Assembly (NCBI GenBank): GCA_034401795.1
Contig: CM067363.1
Span: 33,274,470-33,338,469, forward strand
From: Chaetoderma sp. LZ-2023a
Taxonomy: Eukaryota; Mollusca; Caudofoveata; Chaetodermatida; Chaetodermatidae
Length of the DNA stretch: 64,000 bases
Direction: 5' to 3'
In this document: positions 27,876 to 39,800 of the stretch, in pieces
How the letters are laid out: each line of letters starts with the position of its first letter
Position numbering within the stretch: the first letter of the stretch is position 1
Notes under the pieces: generated by a model
Database searches by the model: none
What the model saw: only the letters and a program-made list of their open reading frames with translations
Told to the model about the DNA's origin: nothing
Program-made: the position numbers and the translations under genes

Positions 27876-30800
27876 GGGATTCCCTGATAAATTTATGGGG
27901 ATTTTTATTTTTACAAGAATACATACCTAATCAAAATCATCGTAAGAGTGATCCAAAGAAATAGGCTTTTGCGTCAGAATTCGTTAGAATGATTCACTGT
28001 TTGATGTTGGTAACCTATTGATGAAAGAGATGAATAAGCCTTCCAACAGTCTGAGATTATTGTTGTCCCAGGAAGAATATGTTTCTTGATGATAGGAATG
28101 AGTGTATTCGCTGAGCGGTCATCAACAACAACAAAAAAACTTCGTTTAGATTCTCGTTCAATACCGCCAAACACCCAACAACCATCAACACGACGACCAC
28201 GATTATATCTCCGTTTGCCAAATTTTGACTCATCAATTTCAATCACTTTTCCCACACCCCCAATAACTTCGTTGTCTTGTTCTAATATAAAAAAACAAAC
28301 TTCACGGCAAAAATTAAACCAGTCAACAATTGTATTTGATGAACCTATTCCTAGCTGAAACTGTACATAATCATTAGGAAGTCTGTAGACCCAGTAGTAA
28401 GTGAGTTTTAGAATTTCGGACAAAGATAGATGAGATCCGCTAAACCAACTGTCACTTCTTATAGAAACTTTTTTACCACACGTTTTGTTGACACATCTCC
28501 AAATAAGCCCGTCTTTACTGGCTGATTTGTCTTTTTTCAAAGTAATGTATCCAGAAACACAATATTTACAAACGCCGCTAAAATCCTTTAATATACTTTC
28601 CTTTTGCAACCAATCTACAACATCATTATCGCATATTCTATATAAAATCGTCATATTTCATCATTTTTGACATGTTGACATTTCATGATGTTTACAAAAA
28701 AGAATGCTGTTAATTAATTATGACATCATCTTCCTTAAATATTAATTATGACGTCATTTTCCTTAAAATCGGAAGTCTGTGACGTCATAATTAAGCTTTG
28801 CCCAAAAACGTTATAATGTGGAATGCTGGTTGCGTCATAATTAGGATTTCCCCCAGAACAATGAAATGTGAGACGTCATCAATTTATGGGTGAATTAATT
28901 ATGACGTCATCTTCCGTAGCAACGAAAATCTCGCGAGATCAACGTAAAATCTCGCGAGATTTCTGCGCCCACTAAAGTGCATTAGTTCCCAAAATTCTAG
29001 CTGACGACATTTCATTATGACGTCATAGTTACTATGGACTTGTTTGTATTTCCCCAAATAGCGAGGAGCACCGCGATACGTCGTACACATTTTATAACGT
29101 TATTGGACTGGCGCAACTATTTAATGGTGTAGGCCCCGGTAAAGGATGCGGCGATGCTGGCGGATATCACTGACAATGGTCAGACGCATTGTTGTGAATT
29201 TTGTGGACTGGATTTACCAGAATGCCCTCCACGCATGACGAAAAATTAGCTTCAACTGTACCATAGATGGGCATACGTTTTTAGAACATTTCGACCCTCT
29301 ACAAATTCATCCCATTTATTTAAGCAATCTGCGTTCGCTTATAGGCAACACCTATTTTCATATTAGCGAACGCAGTGAGCGTATATACATAACATGTACG
29401 TACGTGTAATGAGGAAAAATCAACAGAAAATGAGACAAGGAATCAGGCTAAAATACATATACCATGCGACTGAGAAAGCTTCGTTTCGGTCGCGAGCTTT
29501 TTTTCTTCTGGTTTCGGCTTATGATATAGCTTTTGTGGGTTCTTCCTGAGCCCCCGTTGCATTATGGGATATGGTTCTTCATTTTGCGTATGTTCCTCTC
29601 GTTGCTTTAGGGCAACCTACTGTGCATTTTCAATGTCCAAAATTTGTGTGATATTGTTATCACGAAATAGTGTACATTTACTTTAGAATGTGAAGCGATT
29701 AAATAGTCTGACGCAGACCAGATAAAAGGTGTATTTATTCCTATTTATGGGTCTTGTAACTGTAATATGAGGTTTGGTTGACTGTCTCGTATTATTTTTA
29801 ACACTTATGGCCGTGACAAGTCGTTGTTGTCAATGTGGTATGTATTTAGCGCCGATAGCAAGACATTTAAGGCCGGGTACCACGCGATTCGCACCCGGAT
29901 GGAATGCACATTCATTTATTTACTCGCAGACATGAATTAATTCCCGTTTTTTGTAGCTTATGGCTGGATAAACGCGATCTAAAAATTCTAGCGGACGACA
30001 TTTCCTTATGACGTCATAGTTACTATAAACTTGTTTGTATTTCCCCAAATAGCGAGGAGCACCGCGATACGTCGGTACAAATTTTATAACGTCATTGAAC
30101 TGGTGACACTGTTTAATGGTGTAGGCCCCGGTAAAAGATACAATAATGCTGCCGGATATCACATTTCGACCCGATATAAATTCGTCCCATTTATATAAGC
30201 ACTAAATGGTGTCTGCGTTCGCTTATAGGCAACGCCAATTTTCATAATAAGTCCTACTATGTGTCATCATTTGTTGTTAAATGATTTGTGTATTAAACAA
30301 TCGAACTGAATTCGGAAATACGTCATCACTTAACAAGTCCATATTAACAATGGTGAAAGGAACTGTCGAACAATATTAATGTCAACAAGTACAAACAATG
30401 ATTTATTAATAGAATGTTCCTACAAAATGGCTTAGAATGATACAAACCTTCTGTAGGAACATTATATTTTATGCTGACTAAGCCTACAGACACGCATGCG
30501 TATAAACAGCTTGGACCGATTTATGCTTACGGATCCGATGTGAAGATGTATGGGAGAACATCCCTTAGAGCTAGAAGTACAATGGCTGCTACAGTACCAA
30601 GAATCACTGCAAATAAGAATGGTAAAAGCTCGAGTACAGATGCTGTAATGCCCCAAATTATGGGGGCGGGATGGGGATCATCATCATCATCATCATCATA
30701 GTGGCATCATATATATCGTTTGAAAACTGACTGCTCCAGGGTGCTATTTGAGTTTTGTTCCAAAAAATAAAAAACATACTCAGGGCAGGGCATAGCTAGA

Positions 30801-33800
30801 AATGGATGTGGCATGGCTAGATATGGTCGAGGCATAGATAGAAATGGGCAATACATAGCTAGAAATGGGGAGAAATAGCAAGAAATTGGCGGGGCATAGC
30901 TAAAGTGGGGGGACATATATAGAAATTGGCGGGACATAGCTGGAAATGGACGGGACATAGCTGGAAAAGGGCGGGGCATAGCAAGAAATGGGTCGAGCAT
31001 AGCTAGAAATGGGTGGAACATAAGTAGAAATGGGTGGGGCATAGCTAGAAATGGGCGGAACATAGCTAGAAATGGGTGGGACACAGCTAGAAATAAACTG
31101 AGCATAGCTATAAATGGGTGGGGCATAGACAGACATGGGCGTGGCATAGCTATACATGGACGGAGCATAGCTAGAAAAGGACGGAGCATAGCTAGAAATG
31201 GGAGTGGCATAGCTAGAAATGGATGGGCATAGCTAAAACTGGGCGGGGCATAGCTAAAGTGGGCGGGATATAGCCTGAAATTGGCGGGACATAGCTGGAA
31301 ATGGACGGACATAGCTGGAAATGGGCGGGGCATAGCAAGAAATGGGTGGAGCATAGCTAGAAATGGGTGGTACATAAGTAGAAATGGGTGGGGCATAGCT
31401 AGAAATATACGGAACATAGCTAGAAATGGGTGGGGCATAGCTAGACATGGGCGTGGCATAGCTGGACGTGAACGGAGCATAGCTAGAAAAGGACGGAGCA
31501 TAGCTAGAAATGGGAGTGGCATAGATAGAAATGGACGGGCATGGCTAGAAATGGGCGGAGCATAGCTAGAAATTGGTGGGACATAGCTAGAAATGGGTGG
31601 AACACAGCTAGAAATGGATCCCTTGATTGAATATAATCTTGTTTATGTGATGATATGACATTTACGATGCCCCTTTAACAGAGAAGTGATATTCTGAATC
31701 ACATCTCGTGGTTTACTTGATCATGTAATATTAAGCTGATATCTCTATCACATTACCTCCGTTCAGGTAAGCTAAACGACAGGTGGTCAATGCTGATACG
31801 GGTCGCTGGCCACCCAAATGTTGACCGACACGTACGGACAAAGCCTCTTGCTGACCAGCTCCTAGCTATTCAAAACATATAATTCATTAAGTTTCTGACT
31901 GCTGAATCTTTTCAGACAATATATTCTAACGGTTATAGGTCTAGACCTGCCAAATATTTTGAAAACTATTTGACTGATAGTTCTTGGTGGCTAAGTAACC
32001 AACAACGTTCAGGCAAATTGCTTTCAAAATATTCAGCAAGTCGGGAATTTTTGCTCATTTAAATTCGTGGTCGGTGGCTTGCTGCAGCAAGATTAATTAA
32101 GTGATATTCCTGGTTAACTCTCCTTTTCTAGCTAAATTTGGTCAAGAAATAAGAAAGCTTGGTTATTGGATATCGATTTGCAGGCCATTAGAAGACCACC
32201 TTTGAGAATTTACCATTGCAATGAAAATTTTCCCCCTATTTGCGTACCAATGGGGGTTTATCAAGCCCACTACAAGGAGTGGTTGTGGAGTATAAATAGT
32301 GTATATAATAATTATGATAAAGCAAGTGTGGCAGTGTTTCAGTATAAATAGTGTATATAATAATTTTGATAATGTAAGTGTGGCAGTGTTTCAGTATATA
32401 TAGTGTATATAATAATTATGATAATGTAAGTGAGGCGGTGTTTCAGTATAAATCGTGTATATAATAATTATGATAATGTAAGTGAGGTGGTTTTCCAGTA
32501 TAAATAGTGTATATAGTAATTATGATAATGTAAGTGAGGTTGTGTTTCAGTATAAATAGTGTATATAATAATTATGATAATGTAAGTGAGGTTGTGTTTC
32601 AGTATAAATTGATTATGATAATGTAAGTGAGGTTGTGTTTCAGTATAAGTAGTGTATATAATAATTTTGATAATGTAAGTGAGGTTGTGTTTCAGTATAA
32701 ATAGTGTATATAATAATTATGATAATGTAAGTGAGGTTGTGTTTCAGTATAAATTGATTATAATAATGTAAGTGAGAGTGCTACAACCACACCATTTTAC
32801 AAATCATGAGATGTTATCTTCAAGATGACCAGCATCAGAGAGATTGGGATAAGCATCTCCCATTTCTGGCTGCAGCCATATGATCAACCGTTAACAGACA
32901 AACCTGGTTTACAGCTAACAAATTGATGTTAGGAAGAGAGGTCTTGCAGCCCATTGACATTATGCTCGGTATAATCCCTAACTCCCGACCAATGTCTTCA
33001 TATGGAGATTATATGCAGCAGTTAGAAAACGCTATGAGGTTAGCTCATGAAACGGCCTGACAAAATTTGTGTATGTCCCAGCGTCGCCAGAAACGAACTT
33101 TTGACCTGAGGTTAAGTGTCCACTTGTACAACATTGGTGATGTAGTTTATCTGGCTAACTCGGCGACGAAAATTGGAGAGTCGAGTAAACTAACTCGACC
33201 ATGGAGTGGTCCATCATTGTCACACAATGCCTGTCAGACGTGGTGTATTGTATCAAGGGTAAACGTTGCGAAGTAGTTGTACATCATGATAGGTTAAATC
33301 CTGCCATGATAGAGAGTTGCTGATTTGGTTGTGACGAATGCATAGCTCACTTCTCACTGCCTCTGATGAACATAGTCCTATTCCTGATTCACCTGAGGCT
33401 ACTACAGCTACGAATGTTTCTCATGGGATTGAACTCAGTGAGTCTGTGTTTCCACTTCTGGACGATGAATTCCTGATGGACGCGGAAGATTTGGAAGAAA
33501 CCATTCCATATGGGGATTCTGATTTGGATGCAGCCAGCTCCTATGGGAATGAACTTTCAAGTCTGGAAGAAGTGGAGGATGAAGACGGGGGCTGTACTCG
33601 GACAGACAAGGGCAGCGCTACCAGGAAGGAGGGGTCGACGCCCACCTATTAGGCTCTACGATTATGAGTTGTATAAGGGCTGTATGCTCTATTGTAATAG
33701 AATTGGGGTTTAATTATGTTCCATTCAATTTAAGAATTTTGCATTGCGTTTTCCGTGAGGCTCGCTCACACAGGCCCTTGGAATGTTATTCGTATTACAG

Positions 33801-36800
33801 TATCAGTGAGGCTCGTACACTCGGATTATCAGATTATCTATCCCTGTATCCCATATATGTGCATGTGTATATGTGTATATAAATATGTACAGCGTGTGCA
33901 TGCTGGTTTACGTGCACACTGTGCGCAATCATATGTATTATCTATTAACTCTTATACTGAGACTACCCATTCCCTTCGCAACTAGCAGTACAATCTCATC
34001 CGTTTATTGCTGTACTTCTATATCGATATAGGTACACATGATTCTATATATATATATATATATATATCTAACATACTGCTTGTAGTAGAATTTGTATTAA
34101 TTAGTTAAATTAATTGATTGATTTTGAATTAATTACTACAGCTTTCCACTTAATTGGTAAGCAGATACATATTAGAATGTAACAGGTTGAGTTGTATTTG
34201 TGCTTTACTGGGTCAGAGTTTTCCTTGTTCACAGGTGTATATTTGGGTACGCATGTATATAATTTATGGTTTCTATATTGGCTTAGTATCACTTTTAGCA
34301 TTAAAGAATTGTTTTATAAAACCATTTGGGGATTTGGATGTCATATCTCTGTGCATTAGTTCGATTATATCCCAAATTGTTTTAATGTTGTACAATTGAT
34401 ATCGTGTCAATTAATCTGTATCATAATTCATATAGCTGGTCGTGTATAAATTTCTGCTTTAATGATGGCCTCTAGCTCTTTCCGGATTTTATTGTTTGAA
34501 ATGCTTGATTCTCATTGTTTGTTGCCGTTTGATATCTCATGAAACGGCCCAATAAAATTTGTGTATGTCCCAGCGTCACCAGAAATGAACTTTTGACCTG
34601 AGGCTAAGTGCCCCCTTGTATCACATTGGTCTACACAGCTTCAGAGGCTCAGTTTCCTAGGCCCACAGTCAAGTGCACTACATGAGGTTTCAGTTCTATC
34701 TACTGTGTTCCTACCTGCCTTACATGTAACTGAACTCCAGTGGCTTGGATGTACTGGTCCTAGAGCGAGGTTACATATCCTTTCTAACTCATGTTTAGTA
34801 TTATCACTGAACCTTGTTCTGCTTTGATATGATCCTTCTGGAAATCGATTAATTGATTGGACTGGATAGCTGATTTTCTTATTCACAGCTCGATACTTTA
34901 GCTACCATTCTTTCAAACCTGCAACCATAGTTACCTATTACACGCCCTAAGTTGGTGCATGTTTACTGGCTTTAACTATGAGCGGGGACAGTGTTGTGCT
35001 TGGCGGAATTGTCCGGTTATTTCAGTGAGTTACCAGAAAATAATGTGCGGCCTGGTCAGCCGTTGCTAGGCAACCATGCATGACACATTCAGGTGACATG
35101 CACAAACAAGTTTGACTTAGACTGGATGACCTGCAGGACGGATGATTTCCACCTCAGCAAAGCTAGCCACGTCTCCCACCAAGGTAATATAGTTAATTTC
35201 AACATATACAATAATTATGATAATGTAAGTAAGGTTGTGTTTCAGTATACATTGATTATGATAATGTAAGTGAGGCGGTGTTCCAGTATAAATAGTGTAT
35301 ATAATAATTATGATAAGGTAAGTGAGGTTGTGTTTCAGTATAAATAGTGTATATAATAATTATGATAATGTAAGTGAGGCGGTGTTTCAGTATAAATTAA
35401 TTTTGATAATGTAAGTGAGGTTGTGTTTCAGTATAAATAGTGTATATAATAATTATGATAATGTAAGTGAGGCGGTGTTTCAGTATAAATAGTGTATATA
35501 ATAATTATGATAATGTAAGTGAGGCGGTGTTTCAGTATAAATTAAATCATATTGCAATGGGCAATGCATGGAAACCGATCTATCGATCAAGTTTATGACG
35601 TCATAATCAATAACGGTGGTGACTGATATCATAGATGCATGATGAAGAAGTATCTACCTCCATCAGGAACATTGAGTAGTCCGTCAAGTGTATGAATAGT
35701 ATGGTTTTGATGGATTTTTATTTCCTAAACATGTGTTCCCAATTTGGACCCAATTTGACTAGGCGCTGAAGCCGCTACACTGCGCACAGGCTAGTTTCAA
35801 AATATTCAACAGATTATCCGTATTCTCACCTTGAAAATGGGATTCTGATAATTCAGGGATCAAAATATATAACTCGAACCCAACGTATGCAAAATACAGG
35901 CGGAGCGTAACTAGATATGGGCGGAGCTTAGCTACAAATGGTCAGAACTTAGCTTAAAATTGTCGGAACCTAGCAACGCATGGGCTGGGCAAAGCTAGAA
36001 AAGGCTCTCTCTGTAATGTTCGAACATACATGAATTGGCCAGGAATTTAGGTCAATAGTTTCAAAAATGTAAATTGAATGATGTTTCAACATAGATGGAA
36101 TGACATTTCAGGTAGTTACAGTGGCGTTATCATTTAACTGATAGGTGTGCATATACTTACTGATCCAAACAGTGGCCACAGGCTAAACATAATCCCGACT
36201 GCAACCAGGTCAACTGCACCAAGAATTCCTGTCATAAGTAAATGCTCATAAAGGTCACATAAAATCGTGATGGTAGACAGGGGGTGGGGGCCTGGGGTAG
36301 CTATACACCCATTCCACCCCAAATGGACCTTTCCGGTTTTAGCTATGCCCCGCCCATCTCTAGCTAAGCTCCACCCACACCTCGCTCGTGTTGGAATCGA
36401 TCGATCTCTGAACACCCTGACTATCAATTTCCAAAAAACTGCACAGGTAAGCTGTTGAATATTTTGAAACTAATTTGACTGGGTGCTGTTGCTGCCTAAG
36501 GCAACAGCGCCCAGTCAAATTAGTTTCAAAATATTCAACAGCATGCTTATTAAATAACAAAGATTTACAAAGACATGCAATTTATACAACGTGTCGGACT
36601 CTTTGAGATTTGATGACGTCTATATGGAACCCTTTGTGACGTAATGATTGTGACGTCATCATACGCGCGCTGAGCTAATTATGTCGTCATACGAGGTCAG
36701 ATGATGGATTGATACTCTGGAAATGTGAATTATGGGGGAAGGACCTTTTGATAAGAACAGAATTAACAAAGATTTATAAAAGTTAAAATTTCAGGTTTGA

Positions 36801-39800
36801 GAGAGAGAGCCTGCCTGCCAGATTTGTCTCCGAAAATGTCAGAGATGTCATTTGAGTGCGCTTAGATTTTTCAGGCGGTGGACACCATCCGCTAGGTTTA
36901 GCTTTTACTTAACCCTCCCCAAGTTTCATAGCTTATGAGACACACAAATGCACACAGGCACGCACGCAAGCACACACGCACAACAGTGCGCACACGTATG
37001 CACGGACGCACGCACGCATGCACGCAAGCGCACGCCCGCCCGCACGCAACGCACAGACATACCCATTAAAAGTATTCCCAATTCAAATGCCCACCATTCC
37101 AGGCACGTCATGAGAATATTGGCGGCTCCCATTGTCATGAATGTCCCCCAGTCCAGTAAGGCCTCTCGTCGCCAACCTGGAATAACGGAGGAAACCCGCT
37201 TTAGCTAATCCCCGCCCATCTCTATCTAAGCTCCAATCACACTTCGCCTGTGTTTAGAATCGATCGATCCCTGAACTCTCTGGCTATCAACTCCCAGAAA
37301 ACCATCCAGGTAAATTGTTGAATATTTTGAACAGCGCCCAGTCAAATTAGTTTCAAAATATTCAACAGCAGGTTTGTTAAATAGTAAAGACATACAATTC
37401 ATATAACAACGTTTTGTCCGTCATCAAATAAGTGTTCGTGACGAACTTATCCGCGTCATACATGACGTCATTGATTATAACGTCATCCCACACATCACGT
37501 AGTTGATTATGAAGTCATGTGACGGATGAACAAACTGGAAGTGTCTATTATATTACCAGTATTAGAACTTTGGTACAATGACAAAACATAACTGGTATTA
37601 GAGGGGTACATATCTAGCTAAAACCCGCACATTTCTAGCTAATACCTGCACATTTCTTACTAATACCCGCACATTTCTACATAAGCCAGCCCAGTTCTAG
37701 CTTTTCCCTGCACATTTCTAACAAAGTCCCGCATATTTCTATCCAAAACCCGCACAATTCTAGCTAATACCCGCACATTTCTAGCTAATACCCGCACATT
37801 TCTAGCTAATAACCACACATTTCTAGCGAAGCCTCGCACATTTCTAGCTAATACCCGCACATTTCTAGCTAATACCCGCACATCTCTAACAAAGTCCTGC
37901 ACATTTCTAGCCAATACCCGCACATTTCTAGCTAATACCCGCACATTTCTAGGTAATACCCACATTTCTAGCTAATACCCGCACATTTCTAGCTAATACC
38001 CGCACATTTCTAGCCAACACCCGTACATTTCTAGCTAATACACGCACATTTCTAGCAATGTCCCGCACATTTATAACAAAGTCCCACACATTTCAATCTA
38101 ATACCCGCACATTTCTAGCTAATACCCACACATTTCTAGCTAATACGCGTACATTTCTAGCTTATACCCGCACATTTCTAGCTAATACCAGCACATTTCT
38201 AGTTAATACCCGCACATTTCTAACAAAGTTCCGCACATTTCTAGCTAATACCCGCACATTTCTAGCTAATACCCGCACATTTTTAACAAAGTCCCGCACA
38301 TTTCTAGCTAATACCCGCACATTTTTAGCTGATACCCGCACATTTCTAGCTAATACCCGCACATTTCTAGCTAATACCTGCACATTTCTAGCTAATACCC
38401 GTACATTTCTAGCTAACACCCGCACCATTCTAGCAACGTCCCGCACATTTATAACAAAGTCCTGCACATTTCAAGTTAATACCCGCACATTTCTAGCTAA
38501 TACCCGTACATTTCTAGCTAATACCCGTACATTTCTAGCTAATACCCGCACATTTCTAGCTAAAACCAGCACATTTCTAGCTAATACCCGCACATTTCTA
38601 GCAAAGTCCCGCACATCTCTAACAAAGTTCCGCACATTTCTAGCTAATACCTGCACATTTCTAGCTAATACCTGCACATTTTAACAATGTCCCGCACATT
38701 TATAACAAAGGCCTGCACATTTCAAGTTAATACCCGCACATTTCTAGCTAATACCCACACATTTCTAGCTAATACCCGTACATTTCTAGCTAATACCCGC
38801 ATATTTCTAGCTAATACCCGCACATTTCTAGCAAAGTCCCGCACATTTTAAACAAAGTTCCACACATTTCTAGCTAATACCTGCACATTTCTAGCTAATA
38901 CCCGCACATTTTTAACAAAGTCCCGCACATTTCTAGCTAATACCCGCACATTTCTAGCTGATACCCGCACATTTCTAGCTAATACACGCACATTTCTAGC
39001 TAATACCTGCACATTTCTAGCTAATATCCGCACATTTCTAGCTAATACCCGTACATTTCTAGCTAATACCCGCACATTTCTAGCTAAGCCCCGCAGATTT
39101 CTACGTGTATTAGTCTAAATGTATAATTTTAAGCCTGAATTAACGGAATCTCAAGTTCAAAGCGGCTATGCAGGAAAGCTGTTTAAATGTTTTGAAACTA
39201 ATTTAACTTTGGGTGTTATTAAATTGTAAATCCATCAAATACATACAATTCGTACACTTGACAGACTTTGTGATGTTCATGGTGGAATTCGATGCGACCC
39301 AATCAAAATCGTCATTCTATCTACATTTCGGTGATATGACCGACTTCTCGAAGCCACGCCTCTTGTCTCAGTGTAAATACATGGAGCGATGGATGTGTAG
39401 GCCTAGCGACAATAGCAAGAGGTAATATTTGAGAACAATTCGTGAGATTAGGTAGTATACATATAATATAACGCTGTTTTCGTGAAATAATATAAAATGC
39501 CTCAGATACCAGTGGCAAGCGCTTGATAATCGGAGGTACGCTTGAAGCGACTATAGTCGATCTGCTGGTAGCCTATAAATAGCCTCCCTTCCCAGTATGT
39601 AACTACGTATTGCTTGCTGGTAGAGATGGCCTTCCCAGTATGTATTGCTTGCTGGTAGAGATGGATACTCTGTCTAATCTGCTGGCTGTTTTGTAGTGAC
39701 CTTGACAGTCACGCGATGATGCCATCAGTGATAAATGTTGCTTATTTTTTCTGAGTTACCTTCTAAAGCTTTAGTTTGTCCGCTCTTTCCCAGTCACGTC

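Larger units (their letters stand above)
27219..29360. repeat. Duplicated ~0.8-kb segment, copy 1, split by Merlin
   Basis: 27219-27693 plus 28991-29360 together match 29518-30250 almost base for base (TTATGATATAGCTTTTGTGG at the start, TGCGTTCGCTTATAGGCAAC near the end). Copy 1 has ~90 bp more near 29175-29270. Relative to copy 2, the minus-strand frame in copy 1 has a TAG and a one-base deletion as well as the Merlin insertion. Confidence 0.85.

Noticed and set aside
30707..31565. 271-codon minus-strand frame rich in Pro, Phe, Leu, Ala, Met
   Set aside because: Lies wholly in 21-bp satellite array 1; the overlapping frames on both strands are equally open.
36228..36427. Extension of MATE exon 4 upstream as one long frame
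   Set aside because: The open frame to 36427 runs into the tail of hairpin copy H; the acceptor at 36229 and the family length define the exon.
37660..39075. Open frames with Thr-Arg-Thr-Phe-Leu-Ala-Asn or Arg-Val-Leu-Ala-Arg-Asn repeats
   Set aside because: The 21-bp satellite is a multiple of three and stays open in several frames on both strands; no codon-level signal.
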